Assembly (NCBI GenBank): GCA_947625915.1
Contig: CANQPX010000017.1
Span: forward strand, 1-40,199
Source: an uncultured Clostridia bacterium
GTDB lineage: Bacteria > Bacillota > Clostridia > Oscillospirales > Ruminococcaceae
DNA length: 40,199 bases
Direction: 5' to 3'
Position numbers and translations under genes: made by a program. Within the stretch, counting starts at the first letter, position 1. Each line of letters begins with the position of its first letter. The notes under the pieces were generated by a model. It was not told where the DNA came from. It searched no databases and saw only the letters and a list, made by a program, of their open reading frames with translations. This document shows positions 7,578-16,062 of this stretch, one piece after another.

Positions 7578-9425
7578 TCAGTTATTTTCGGTGAAATCTG
7601 CATCTACGAAACCGCTGTCGCCGCCGTTATTGTCAGAGCCGGAATTATCCGCGCCGGCTGCGCCGTCCTGCTGTGCTGCAGCGCCCGCAGCCTGATAGAT
7701 CTTGCTCGAAACTTCATAGAACGCTTTCTGGAGCGCTTCGGTCTTAGCCTTGATATCATCGGTGTTGTCCGTTGCGTTTGCAGCTTTGAGAGCATCTATC
7801 TTGGACTGTATATCCGCCTTTTCGGACTCGGATACCTTATCGCCGAAGTCCGCAAGTGCCTTTTCACACTGGAACACCATATTTTCTCCCGCGTTCTTGG
7901 CGTCAACGGCGTCTTTGCGTTTCTTGTCCTCTTCCGCATACTTGGCAGCTTCGTCAACAGCCTTCTGGATATCGTCCTTTGACATATTTGTAGAAGCGGT
8001 AATGGAGATCTTCTGCTCCTTGCCCGTGCCGAGGTCTTTTGCGGAAACATTTACGATACCGTTTGCATCTATATCGAATGTAACTTCGATCTGAGGAACT
8101 CCTCTCGGAGCGGGAGCGATACCGTCCAGACGGAACACGCCGAGTTGCTTGTTATCTTTTGCAAATTCGCGCTCGCCTTGGAGAACGTTGATGTCAACGG
8201 CGGTCTGGTTGTCGGAATATGTTGAGAACACCTGTGATTTCTTTGTAGGAATGGTGGTGTTCCTTTCGATCATCTTTGTGCATACGCCGCCCGCGGTCTC
8301 GATGCCCAGTGAAAGCGGAGTAACGTCCAGCAGAAGTACGGCGTTTTCCTTGTCAACATCGCCCGAGAGGATACCGCCCTGATATGCAGCGCCGAGAGCA
8401 ACGCACTCATCGGGGTTTATGCCCTTGAAGGGATCCATGTTCATGAAACTCTTTACAGCGTCCTGAACGGCGGGGATCCTTGAAGAACCACCGACCATAA
8501 GAACTTTCTTTATGTCGGAAGGTTTCAAATTCGCGTCGGAGAGTGCCTGTTTTACGGGTCCCATCGTTGACTGTACAAGATCGGAAGTAAGTTCGTTGAA
8601 CTTAGCCTGTGTAAGGGTCATGTTCAGATGCTTAGGACCGTTTGCATCTGCCGTGATGTAAGGAATGGAGATCGTAGCGGAAGGCGTTGCGGAAAGTGTT
8701 ATCTTAGCCTTTTCCGCTTCGTCTTTAAGTCTCTGCATAGCTAATTTGTCGCCTGAAAGATCAATGCTGTCGGACTTCTTGAACTCATCTATCATCCAGT
8801 TTATGATCCTCTGGTCGAAATCATCACCGCCGAGGTGGTTGTTTCCTGCGGTGGCGAGAACTTCCGTAACGCCGTCGCCCATTTCGATTATGGAAACATC
8901 GAATGTACCGCCGCCGAGGTCATAGACCATGATAGTTTGATCTTCTTCCTTATCTATACCGTAGGAAAGAGCAGCTGCCGTAGGTTCGTTGATGATACGT
9001 CTTACGTTAAGACCCGCTATTTGACCCGCGTCTTTAGTTGCCTGTCTCTGGGCGTCGGTGAAGTATGCGGGAACCGTGATAACAGCTTCGGAAACGGTAT
9101 CATGCAGGAACGCTTCCGCGTCTGCTTTCAGCTTCTGGAGTATCATTGCGGAAATTTCCTGCGGGGTATATTTCTTTCCGTCGATATCTACTTTGTAGTC
9201 GGAGCCCATATGTCTCTTGATGGAAGCGATAGTCCTGCCCGCGTTTGTAACGGCTTGGTTCTTAGCAACCTGACCCACAAGACGTTCGCCTGCTTTTGTA
9301 AATCCCACAACGGAAGGAGTAGTTCTTCCGCCCTCTGCGTTTGGTATGACTGTTGCGCTTCCGCCTTCCATTACAGCGACGCATGAATTTGTAGTACCAA
9401 GGTCAATACCGATAATTTTTGCCAT
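7578..9425 (-). CDS. dnaK: Chaperone DnaK (Hsp70)
   Basis: ATP-driven chaperone of the cytoplasm. 615 residues, standard for Gram-positive DnaK. Starts [20 protein letters not shown]; ATPase-domain motifs [13 protein letters not shown] and [14 protein letters not shown] are intact; the linker [15 protein letters not shown] is followed by the substrate-binding domain and an acidic, Gly/Ala/Asn-rich tail. As in other Firmicutes it lacks the extra segment of proteobacterial DnaK in the first lobe. The ATG at 9425 has AAAGGA upstream; an in-frame ATG at 9443 runs through that site and is rejected. Third gene of the CIRCE-controlled operon. Confidence 0.97.
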   Translation of the reverse strand: MAKIIGIDLGTTNSCVAVMEGGSATVIPNAEGGRTTPSVVGFTKAGERLVGQVAKNQAVTNAGRTIASIKRHMGSDYKVDIDGKKYTPQEISAMILQKLKADAEAFLHDTVSEAVITVPAYFTDAQRQATKDAGQIAGLNVRRIINEPTAAALSYGIDKEEDQTIMVYDLGGGTFDVSIIEMGDGVTEVLATAGNNHLGGDDFDQRIINWMIDEFKKSDSIDLSGDKLAMQRLKDEAEKAKITLSATPSATISIPYITADANGPKHLNMTLTQAKFNELTSDLVQSTMGPVKQALSDANLKPSDIKKVLMVGGSSRIPAVQDAVKSFMNMDPFKGINPDECVALGAAYQGGILSGDVDKENAVLLLDVTPLSLGIETAGGVCTKMIERNTTIPTKKSQVFSTYSDNQTAVDINVLQGEREFAKDNKQLGVFRLDGIAPAPRGVPQIEVTFDIDANGIVNVSAKDLGTGKEQKISITASTNMSKDDIQKAVDEAAKYAEEDKKRKDAVDAKNAGENMVFQCEKALADFGDKVSESEKADIQSKIDALKAANATDNTDDIKAKTEALQKAFYEVSSKIYQAAGAAAQQDGAAGADNSGSDNNGGDSGFVDADFTENN

Positions 9426-9452
9426 AAATATCAATCCTTTCAAATAGTTCGT

Positions 9453-9478
9453 GCGGGAATGATCCCCGCTGTTTTTTT
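9453..9478. other. grpE-dnaK intercistronic hairpin
   Basis: GCGGG/CCCGC stem around 9453-9469 followed on the plus strand by GTTTTTTT. On the minus (operon) strand the T run precedes the stem, so it would not terminate the operon. Probably an RNA processing or stability element, or an antisense terminator. Confidence 0.4.
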
Positions 9479-9492
9479 ATAAATAAATGATC

Positions 9493-10101
9493 TTACGGGT
9501 TTGCAACGACGACCATTGCATGGCGGATGACTTTATCTCCCAGCTTATAACCCTTCTGATACACCTGAGAAACGGTATTTTCGCCGAAATTTTCGTCCTC
9601 CACCTGAGTCACGGCGTTATGGAGATTAGGGTCAAAGGGTTTTCCCTCCGCTTCAATTTCCTCTACTCCGAGTTTTTTTATCACGTCAATAAACTGACCG
9701 TATATCATTTCAACGCCTTTTTTATAATTTTCGTCCGAACATTCCGCAGCCATTGCCCGCTCGAAATTGTCTATCACCGAAATGACTTCGACGGCAGCCT
9801 TTGCGGTAGCGTCCGCGGAAGCATTGAACTTTTCTTGAATCGAGCGTTTGCGGAAATTGTCATACTCTGCAAGAAGTCTGAGGTATTTGTCCTTATCTGC
9901 AGCGGCGGCATCTTCGAGAGCCTTTATTTTTTCTTCAAGAGCAGCCGTTTCGGATACCTGCTCCTCCGCATTATTATCTTCCGAGGGAACTTCTTCGGCA
10001 GTTCCCGCCGTTTTCTCCGCAGTCTGTTCCTCCTGTTCCGTCTGTTCTGTCTGAGCTGTTTTTTCTTCATTTTGAGAAGCTTCTTTTTCTATATCGCTCA
10101 T
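9493..10101 (-). CDS. grpE: Nucleotide exchange factor GrpE
   Basis: Releases ADP from DnaK. 202 residues. The first 55 or so are Glu/Thr/Gln-rich and disordered; residues about 60-105 form the long dimeric coiled coil (LEEKIKALEDAAAADKDKYLRLLAEYDNFRKR is split across it); the C-terminal beta domain contains GVEEIEAEGKPFDPNLHNAV and ends in GYKLGDKVIRHAMVVVANP, the family signature. ATG at 10101 with AAAGGAG upstream. Three bases separate it from hrcA, so the two are tightly coupled. Confidence 0.96.
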   Translation of the reverse strand: MSDIEKEASQNEEKTAQTEQTEQEEQTAEKTAGTAEEVPSEDNNAEEQVSETAALEEKIKALEDAAAADKDKYLRLLAEYDNFRKRSIQEKFNASADATAKAAVEVISVIDNFERAMAAECSDENYKKGVEMIYGQFIDVIKKLGVEEIEAEGKPFDPNLHNAVTQVEDENFGENTVSQVYQKGYKLGDKVIRHAMVVVANP

Positions 10102-10104
10102 TAT

Positions 10105-11166
10105 TTATGATTCTCCTTTCCGCTGTAACTGATCTTCATCATCTTCATCGTCGTCCTCCGAGATAAGTTCGGTGATACGTCCCGTCAGATATTCGATATA
10201 AGGTATTACTTTAGCGTAATCCAGTCTCATAGGACCTATAACTCCGAGACTTCCGGCAGTTTTGCCGCCTTTTTTTATTTTTGAGACGATCATGCTGGAA
10301 TTCTCGATAATGAACCCGCCGTCCTCTCCGAAAAGTACCTGCAGATCCCCGAAGCTGTCATCAAGCATATTTTTCACGACTTCGTTCTTGTTTTCGAGGA
10401 ACTTTGCGATCTGGGCATTGTTTATATCCTGTCTTGCAAGGAGATTTTTTTCGCCCGATACTTTTATCTCGTTGTCCTTGAAGCCTTCCGCAAGTTCGCA
10501 TACGCCTTTCAGCAGCGGCGTAAGGGTGACCATGTAAGTTCCCATGGCGGCAACGAGTTTTTCCACCGTTTCTTCCGAAAGTTCGTCTATGGAAACGCCT
10601 TGAAGATTTTCCGCCATATATCTGCTGAAGAACTCCATCTGCTCGTTGGTGAGGTCAAATTCGAGGCGGCAGACTTTATTTCGGATATTTCCCGATGAAG
10701 TTATCATCAGCAGGACGTACATACGCCTTCCTGTGGGAATAACTTCCACCTTTGTGATAACGGAAAATTTCGGAGAAACGTTTTTCACCACCGTAGCGCA
10801 GTGAGTGAGTTCGGAAAGAGCCTTTGACGCGCTTTCTATAAGAGCGTCCGCTGTGGGAACGTCCACATCAAGATATTCGTCAAGCATTTGTTTTTCCTCA
10901 TCGGAAAGGCTCTTAGCGTTCATAAGCTCATCTATATAGAGCCGATAGCCGCTGTAGGTAGGTATCCTGCCTGCGGAAGTATGGGGCTGTTCGAGATAGC
11001 CGAGCTGTTCGAGTACTGCCATATCATTTCTTATGGTAGCGGGGGAGACTCTGATATCCGGAAGTGAAGCGATAGCTTTTGAGCCTACCGGTTCGCCGGT
11101 GACGATATACGCGTCGATCACGGCGGCAAGAATTTTTCTTTTCCTTTCGTCCAGCAGAAAGCTCAC
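10105..11166 (-). CDS. hrcA: Heat-inducible transcription repressor HrcA
   Basis: Repressor that binds CIRCE and is kept active by GroEL; it controls this operon and probably groESL elsewhere. Winged-helix N terminus (LDERKRKILAAVIDAYIVTG then GEPVGSKAIA, with VSPATIRNDMAVLEQLGYL) followed by the GAF-like C-terminal domain; SLGVIGPMRLDYAKVIPYIEY is the usual ending. No ATG start exists. Candidates are TTG 11199, GTG 11187, GTG 11166 and even CTG 11157. I chose GTG 11166 because it gives MSFLLDERKRK, closest to family N termini, though the AAAGGAA is unusually close. First gene of the operon. Confidence 0.9.
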   Translation of the reverse strand: MSFLLDERKRKILAAVIDAYIVTGEPVGSKAIASLPDIRVSPATIRNDMAVLEQLGYLEQPHTSAGRIPTYSGYRLYIDELMNAKSLSDEEKQMLDEYLDVDVPTADALIESASKALSELTHCATVVKNVSPKFSVITKVEVIPTGRRMYVLLMITSSGNIRNKVCRLEFDLTNEQMEFFSRYMAENLQGVSIDELSEETVEKLVAAMGTYMVTLTPLLKGVCELAEGFKDNEIKVSGEKNLLARQDINNAQIAKFLENKNEVVKNMLDDSFGDLQVLFGEDGGFIIENSSMIVSKIKKGGKTAGSLGVIGPMRLDYAKVIPYIEYLTGRITELISEDDDEDDEDQLQRKGES

Positions 11167-11180
11167 TTCCTTTCGCGGTT

Positions 11181-11189
11181 TTAGCACTT
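11181..11189 (-). promoter_or_regulatory. Extra CIRCE-like half-site
   Basis: TTAGCACTT, matching eight of nine bases of the CIRCE left arm, lies 14 bp downstream (in transcription) of the complete CIRCE, in the hrcA leader. Confidence 0.4.
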
Positions 11190-11203
11190 GGGCTGTCAAT
11201 GTG

Positions 11204-11230
11204 TTAGCACTCTTTTTCTTTGAGTGCTAA
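11204..11230 (-). promoter_or_regulatory. CIRCE operator (HrcA binding site)
   Basis: Perfect TTAGCACTC-N9-GAGTGCTAA inverted repeat, immediately downstream of the -10 box of the hrcA promoter. This places the heat-shock operon under HrcA autoregulation. Confidence 0.98.
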
Positions 11231-11234
11231 TTAT

Positions 11235-11262
11235 ATTATACACCACAATTCCGGTTTGTCAA
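11235..11262 (-). promoter_or_regulatory. Promoter of hrcA-grpE-dnaK-dnaJ
   Basis: On the minus strand TTGACA (11262-11257), 16-base spacer, TATAAT (11240-11235). The transcription start falls within CIRCE. Confidence 0.9.
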
Positions 11263-11318
11263 GAGTTTTTTTAAAATTTTCCTCAAAAATTTTTTCTTTT
11301 CCCGCAAACCTGCGTACC

Positions 11319-11347
11319 TTGACAAAAAATATTTTTTTATGTATAAT
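11319..11347 (+). promoter_or_regulatory. Promoter of the hybrid histidine kinase
   Basis: TTGACA (11319-11324), 17-base spacer, TATAAT (11342-11347). Divergent from the heat-shock promoter. Confidence 0.88.
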
Positions 11348-11413
11348 CTATAATAAGTAGGTATGAGCGCATATATACTATATTTTATGTCGCCGGAAGG
11401 AGCAGCCCGCTTT

Positions 11414-14047
11414 ATGGAAACTAATATCGAAAACAATAACCTTAAAAAAAGTAAACTCAAAGAAAAAAATATCATGGCTACCATCATCGTAATGACAGCC
11501 ATTATCGCTCTGTCGGTATTTACATATATCCGCATAAACAAAATTACCATGGACCGCAGCCTTGAACGTATGAGCGAAGCCGTAAAGACCGTCACCGACG
11601 ATATCAGCGGAAAACTTGCCCGCGACAGCACGATCCTCAACTCCCTCGCGGAGATCATCGCCGATCAAGACGATATAAACGACGAGGGTTCCCTTCAAAA
11701 CATAATGGAAAACGTTGCCCCGCTGACTACCGCAAAGAACGTTTATCTTCTCCTGCCCGATAATTCTCTGATATCTTCCGGCGGCAAAGCCGTTGATACA
11801 GAAGATATCGCGGGGAAACTCGACTTCAATGAGGAAATAAAACTCGGCGAACACGTCACCGACCGGACTGTCAGCCTCGCAAACCCCGACAGATTCGTTA
11901 TCCGCCACTTCGTTCCCGTAGAAAAGGACGGACAGGTCATCGCTCTGCTTTACGATACCACTAATCTTGACAAATTCCCCGATTCCCTTAACCTTAACAA
12001 TATCTACAACGCCAAGTCCTCGTTCTATATCATCGACAGGCGCAACGGCGACTTCCTTATGGACACTTTCCATACCGACCGCAAACTCGGTTCGATAAAC
12101 GACCTCGCCGATCAGAAAACTAAAGGTTCAAAAACCATGCTCGATGTCAACAATGAGATAATGAACGGCAATTCGGGCTACGTTCAGGTATACTCCGAAG
12201 AACTGGAACAATACCTTTTCTTTTATTATTCCCCTATAGACGAGAGCCGCTGGCAGCAGCTCGGCGATTCAAAAGACCTCAACCGCTGGACGGTAGGCGT
12301 TACCGTTCCCGAAAGCGAAGCCCTCGCCAGCGTTTTCAAAGTAAGAAAAGTCTGCATATTCGTTGCAGCCATAGAAGCCGTTATCTTGATACTGTATTTC
12401 ATTTGGGTGCTCCGCAACACCAATATCACCATGGAAAAAGCTATCCTCGAAGAACGCCTTGTAAAAGCCGAGAACGCCGAACGCGCCAAGAGTATGTTCC
12501 TCTCGAATATGTCCCATGACATAAGAACGCCTATGAACGCCATCATCGGCTATACGACCCTTGCGGCGGCAAATGTGGAAGATACCCCGCGGGTAAAGGA
12601 TTACCTCTCAAAAATACTCTCATCAGGCAACCACCTGCTGAGCCTTATAAACGATATCCTCGACATGAGCCGCATCGAGAGCGGACGGGTAGACATCGAA
12701 GAGACCGAGTGTTCTCTCCCCGATATCCTGCACGATCTGAGAAATATCCTGCTCAACCAGATGCACTCCAAAAAACTTAATTTCTACATCGATACTATAG
12801 ATGTTATCGACGAGGATATCTACTGCGATAAACTGCACCTTAACCAAGTGCTGCTCAACCTTCTCAGCAACGCGGTAAAATTCACTCCCGAAGGCGGTTC
12901 TGTCTCGCTTATAATAAAACAGCTCCACGGCGCGCCGGAAGGATATGCTTCCTATGAGATAAAAGTAAAAGATACCGGCATCGGCATGGATCCCGAATTC
13001 ATGAAGCACGTTTTTGAACCTTTTGAAAGAGAAACTACTTCCACCGTGAGCGGCATACAAGGCACAGGTCTCGGCATGGCGATCGCAAAAAATATCATCG
13101 ACATGATGGGCGGCAGCATTTCCGTCAAAAGCGAACAGGGAAAAGGCACAGAATATGTCCTGAACCTTGAATTCAGGCTCCAGACCAACAGCAAACAAGT
13201 TGAGATCATACAGGAACTTGTGGGAATGAGAGCACTGGTCGTAGATGATGATTTCACCATATGCGACAGCGTAACAAAAATGCTCGTTCAGCTCGGACTG
13301 AGGGCGGACTGGACAATGTACGGCAAAGAAGCCGTTCTCCATGCAAAACAGGCAATGGAACTTGCCGATGAGTTCAAAGCATATATAATCGACCTTTATC
13401 TTCCCGATCTGAACGGCTTGGAAGTTGTCCGTCAGATACGAAGCGAAGTGGGGGATAACATTCCTATAATAATACTTACCGCCTACGACTGGACGACCGT
13501 TGAACATGAAGCCCGCGAAGCGGGAGTCACGGCTTTCTGCAACAAGCCTATATTCCTTTCTACGCTGAGAGAGACGCTTGTTTCGGCAGTTTGCGAAAAT
13601 ACGGAAGATACGTCCTGCGCGATACCCACAGCGGCTGACTCCATAAAAGGAAAGAAGCTGCTGTTGGTAGAGGATAACGAACTCAACCGCGAGATAGCCA
13701 TAGCGATACTTTCCGAAAGCGGTTTCAAAGTTGACTACGCCTGCGACGGAACAGAAGCCGTGGAAAAGATGAAAAATGCCCATGCGGGGGATTACGATCT
13801 TATACTCATGGACGTACAGATGCCGATAATGAACGGCTACGATGCGACAAGAGCCATAAGAGCAATAGACGATCCCGTACTTTCGCAGATACCTATAATC
13901 GCCATGACGGCAAACGCTTTCGACGAGGACAAAAGGGCAGCGCTTGCCAGCGGCATGAACGATCACATAGCCAAGCCGCTCGACATGGAAAAACTTTTCG
14001 CAGTGCTGCAAAAACATCTTGAGAACGGCATCTACGAAAAAATATGA
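11414..14047 (+). CDS. Hybrid sensor histidine kinase with two receiver domains
   Basis: Membrane sensor kinase, 877 residues. TM1 at about 21-39, an extracellular sensor region of about 270 residues (dCACHE-like by size and topology) and TM2 at about 312-333. The HisKA domain has phospho-acceptor His368 in SNMSHDIRTPMNA. The HATPase domain has an N box (LNQVLLNLLSNAVKF), DTGIGM and GTGLGMAI. Receiver 1 has Asp660 in IIDLYLPDLNGL; receiver 2 has Asp800 in ILMDVQMPIMNGY. There is no HPt or DNA-binding domain, so a partner elsewhere must carry the output. The ATG at 11414 has AAGGAG upstream; ATGs at 11363 and 11387 lack one, and the first would leave almost no leader. Monocistronic. The signal sensed is unknown. 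Confidence 0.93.
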   Translation: METNIENNNLKKSKLKEKNIMATIIVMTAIIALSVFTYIRINKITMDRSLERMSEAVKTVTDDISGKLARDSTILNSLAEIIADQDDINDEGSLQNIMENVAPLTTAKNVYLLLPDNSLISSGGKAVDTEDIAGKLDFNEEIKLGEHVTDRTVSLANPDRFVIRHFVPVEKDGQVIALLYDTTNLDKFPDSLNLNNIYNAKSSFYIIDRRNGDFLMDTFHTDRKLGSINDLADQKTKGSKTMLDVNNEIMNGNSGYVQVYSEELEQYLFFYYSPIDESRWQQLGDSKDLNRWTVGVTVPESEALASVFKVRKVCIFVAAIEAVILILYFIWVLRNTNITMEKAILEERLVKAENAERAKSMFLSNMSHDIRTPMNAIIGYTTLAAANVEDTPRVKDYLSKILSSGNHLLSLINDILDMSRIESGRVDIEETECSLPDILHDLRNILLNQMHSKKLNFYIDTIDVIDEDIYCDKLHLNQVLLNLLSNAVKFTPEGGSVSLIIKQLHGAPEGYASYEIKVKDTGIGMDPEFMKHVFEPFERETTSTVSGIQGTGLGMAIAKNIIDMMGGSISVKSEQGKGTEYVLNLEFRLQTNSKQVEIIQELVGMRALVVDDDFTICDSVTKMLVQLGLRADWTMYGKEAVLHAKQAMELADEFKAYIIDLYLPDLNGLEVVRQIRSEVGDNIPIIILTAYDWTTVEHEAREAGVTAFCNKPIFLSTLRETLVSAVCENTEDTSCAIPTAADSIKGKKLLLVEDNELNREIAIAILSESGFKVDYACDGTEAVEKMKNAHAGDYDLILMDVQMPIMNGYDATRAIRAIDDPVLSQIPIIAMTANAFDEDKRAALASGMNDHIAKPLDMEKLFAVLQKHLENGIYEKI

Positions 14048-14049
14048 TC

Positions 14050-14094
14050 TTCAAGCGGTGTAAAGTTCAGCTTTGCACCGCTTGAAAAACTTTT
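14050..14094 (+). terminator. Terminator after the histidine kinase
   Basis: Long stem TTCAAGCGGTGTAAAG/CTTTGCACCGCTTGAA (14050-14065, 14071-14086) with one mismatch, then AAAACTTTT. The stem is strong, the U tract interrupted. Confidence 0.7.
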
Positions 14095-14118
14095 CGCGCA
14101 AAATCATATCTTTACCTA

Positions 14119-14147
14119 TTGACAAATGTATACTAAAATGGTATAAT
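14119..14147 (+). promoter_or_regulatory. Promoter of the NrdD-tail-like gene
   Basis: TTGACA (14119-14124), 17-base spacer ending in TGG, TATAAT (14142-14147): a full consensus promoter with extended -10. Confidence 0.9.
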
Positions 14148-14179
14148 TATATCAAACCCGAAACGAAAGGATGTTGTAT

Positions 14180-14449
14180 ATGGATATTACTGTTAATAAC
14201 GGAACTATTTCCGAAGAAGAAAAAAATAATTACGTCCGCTATGTAAGAGAAAAAAATCCCGGGAAAGAACTGGTATCTCTTGACATAAATCTCGACGGCG
14301 ATTTCGTTGACCTTAAATATCAGTTCGAGGATATCCCATTTGAACGCATACGCCGCGTAACAGGCTATCTTACCGGCACTCTCGACCGCTGGAACGACGC
14401 GAAACGCGCAGAGGAAAAAGACCGCGTAAAACACGGCATATGCAGCTGA
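14180..14449 (+). CDS. Short protein resembling the glycyl-radical tail of class III ribonucleotide reductase
   Basis: 89 residues. The C-terminal part reads RRVTGYLTGTLDRW then NDAKRAEEKDRVKH (residues 58-85). This matches the end of anaerobic ribonucleoside-triphosphate reductase NrdD, where the Gly of R-(V/I)-x-G-Y carries the radical (here Gly62). The first 55 residues (NPGKELVSLDINLDGD and so on) look like a small separate module, and there is no CxxC zinc site of full-length NrdD. The short proteins I know with this tail are usually grouped with the NRDD family. Function is unproven: it may be a stand-alone spare tail comparable in idea to GrcA/YfiD for pyruvate formate-lyase, or a protein that only shares the fold. 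Start at 14180 with AAAGGA 8 bases upstream. Monocistronic with a very strong promoter. Confidence 0.75.
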   Translation: MDITVNNGTISEEEKNNYVRYVREKNPGKELVSLDINLDGDFVDLKYQFEDIPFERIRRVTGYLTGTLDRWNDAKRAEEKDRVKHGICS

Positions 14450-14661
14450 TCCGAACGCTTTTTTGCGGACAAGCTCGTTTTTCAGCCCGTTTTTTTCCGT
14501 TAAGGGAATAATTTTATAGTCATATTTGCTTTTCCGCAAGGGTACATTATTATAGTGACCGCTTTCGTAAAAGACTGTCGATGCGTCCGCCGCAGCAAAC
14601 GGCAAAGCGCGGTAAAAACAGTTTTTGCGAACGCGTTTATGTAATAGATGTATACTTGCGT

Positions 14662-14711
14662 TCCTGCGGAGAAGAACTGTTTAAACAGCCTTCCCCGCAG
14701 GATATTTTTTC
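14662..14711 (+). terminator. Strong intrinsic terminator-like hairpin
   Basis: Outer stem CCTGCGG/CCGCAGG continues through GAAG/CTTC to an inner CTG-TTTAAA-CAG, followed by ATATTTTTTC. It lies 213 bp after the preceding gene, far for a simple gene terminator, so it may end a long 3' UTR or a small RNA. Confidence 0.7.
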
Positions 14712-14754
14712 ACGGAGCAAAAGTAAGCATTTCTGAAAAATTATTCAAAACCCA

Positions 14755-14783
14755 TTGTAATTTTTTTCGCAGTGTGTTATAAT
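14755..14783 (+). promoter_or_regulatory. Promoter of the acidic membrane-anchored protein gene
   Basis: TTGTAA (14755-14760), 17-base spacer, TATAAT (14778-14783). Confidence 0.75.
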
Positions 14784-14835
14784 ATTATCTATAGTAATTT
14801 CCGAAAAACTAAATTTTATAAGGAGTTGATTTTTT

Positions 14836-15081
14836 ATGAAAGCTTTCGGAGCGATACTTCTCGCTGTAGGAGCAGCGGCAGCAGGCGCGGCGGCAGCAGC
14901 TTATGCAGTAAAAAAACGTGAGGAGATCGAACAGTACGATTACGATTTCGATGACGATGACGAAGCTTATTTCGACGGTTTCGGCGATGAAAACGAAGAG
15001 GATATGTCCGAACTGGACAGCCTCGACAGCTCGGACGACGCTCCCGCTGCCGAAGAAAAAACCGAAAAAGAAGATTTCTGA
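14836..15081 (+). CDS. Small membrane-anchored protein with acidic tail
   Basis: 81 residues. Residues 4-23 are an Ala/Gly-rich hydrophobic helix (FGAILLAVGAAAAGAAAAAY), a short basic stop (VKKREE) follows, and the remaining 50 residues are almost wholly Asp, Glu, Ser and Tyr. The basic residues after the helix suggest a cytoplasmic acidic tail anchored by its N terminus. AAGGAG upstream of the ATG. No family recognised; low-complexity tails of this kind evolve quickly, so homology searches may mislead. It has its own promoter and a terminator. Confidence 0.75.
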   Translation: MKAFGAILLAVGAAAAGAAAAAYAVKKREEIEQYDYDFDDDDEAYFDGFGDENEEDMSELDSLDSSDDAPAAEEKTEKEDF

Positions 15082-15105
15082 TAAAGCGATCGGAAGATCC
15101 GTACA

Positions 15106-15144
15106 AGGGTACGTTCCATATATCGGACGTACCCTGTCTTTTTC
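15106..15144 (+). terminator. Terminator before rsuA
   Basis: Stem AGGGTACGT/ACGTACCCT (15106-15114, 15127-15135) followed by GTCTTTTTC. It ends 14 bp before the rsuA start, so it could also modulate rsuA expression. Confidence 0.75.
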
Positions 15145-15158
15145 CCGAGGAGACTGTT

Positions 15159-15893
15159 ATGCCGAAAAATAAGGACGAAAATATGATACGCCTTGACAGA
15201 TTTTTGTCAAATCAACTCAATATATCCCGTACGGACGCAAAGGAACTTATCAAAAAACGCCTTGTCACAGTCAATGGCGAGACCGCTAAACTTTTCGATA
15301 TGAAAATATCCCCCGAAAAAGACGCCGTTGTCTCGGAAGGCGTTCCCGTAGTGTACAGGGAACATATCTATATCATGCTCAACAAGCCCGCAGGCGTTGT
15401 ATGCGCCACCCGTGACAGAATTTCCGATACCGTTCTGGAGCTTATCCCGCCCGAACTCCGCAGAGACGGGCTTTTCCCTGCGGGGAGACTGGACAAGGAT
15501 ACGGTGGGATTTGTTCTTATAACAGACGACGGGGCTTTTGCGCATGAGATACTTTCCCCCAAAAAGCACGTTGAAAAACGTTATTACGCGGTTCTTGAAA
15601 GACCTGCCGCAGAAAGCGATGTAAAAGCCTTTGCAGACGGTCTGACCATAGACGGCGGGGAAAAGTGCCTTCCCGCAAAGTTAGAGCTTACAGACAAGCC
15701 CAACGAAGTTTTCATAACGCTTCACGAGGGAATGTTCCACCAGATAAAACGCATGGCTGAAGCCGTGGGAAATAAAGTTTCCTACTTAAAAAGAGTAAGC
15801 ATAGGCGAACTCGCGCTTGACGAGGATCTGCCCGAAGGTCAGTGCCGCGAAATTATGCACAAAGAAATCAAAAAGATTTATGCAAAAACATAA
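15159..15893 (+). CDS. rsuA: Pseudouridine synthase of the RsuA/RluB/E/F family
   Basis: Isomerises a specific uridine in rRNA to pseudouridine; by family most likely 16S U516, although the 23S-acting paralogues are close. 244 residues. N-terminal S4 RNA-binding domain (RLDRFLSNQLNISRTDAKELIKK at about 9-60, split here only by length), then the catalytic domain with GRLDKDTVGFVLITDDG at 109-125. Asp112 is the catalytic residue. KRYYAVLE and EGMFHQIKRMAEAVG are the other conserved family segments. ATG at 15159 with AGGAG six bases upstream. No promoter is evident between the upstream terminator and the start. Confidence 0.9.
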   Translation: MPKNKDENMIRLDRFLSNQLNISRTDAKELIKKRLVTVNGETAKLFDMKISPEKDAVVSEGVPVVYREHIYIMLNKPAGVVCATRDRISDTVLELIPPELRRDGLFPAGRLDKDTVGFVLITDDGAFAHEILSPKKHVEKRYYAVLERPAAESDVKAFADGLTIDGGEKCLPAKLELTDKPNEVFITLHEGMFHQIKRMAEAVGNKVSYLKRVSIGELALDEDLPEGQCREIMHKEIKKIYAKT

Positions 15894-15977
15894 TGAAATT
15901 TTTTCCACCATTTTCAAAACAGCTTTTTTTCGTCAAACTTAATAAATAAGTTTTTATAAGTTTAGTTAATAAGCAAC

Positions 15978-16007
15978 TTGAAATTTATAATGAAAATTTG
16001 GTATTAT
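15978..16007 (+). promoter_or_regulatory. Probable promoter of the sugar ABC ATPase gene
   Basis: TTGAAA (15978-15983), 18-base spacer ending in TTGG, TATTAT (16002-16007). The leader contains TCGGTAAGACT (16029-16039), also present in the leader of the GH130 gene. Confidence 0.6.
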
Positions 16008-16062
16008 ATTATTATAGCCGAGAGTATATCGGTAAGACTAATTTTTGGGAGGTCCGCACAGA

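Larger units (their letters stand above)
14450..14835. other. Gene-free stretch with promoter and terminator signals
   Basis: About 385 bp without a convincing coding frame on either strand. It holds several T-rich runs after the upstream gene, an isolated terminator-like hairpin at 14662-14711 and the promoter of the next gene at 14755-14783. I see no known RNA family. Confidence 0.6.

Noticed and set aside
12623-14017. 464-codon open frame on the minus strand inside the histidine kinase
   Set aside because: It is antisense to a gene with intact kinase and receiver motifs, has no ribosome site, and its Cys/His/Tyr-rich composition is typical of a reversed reading frame.
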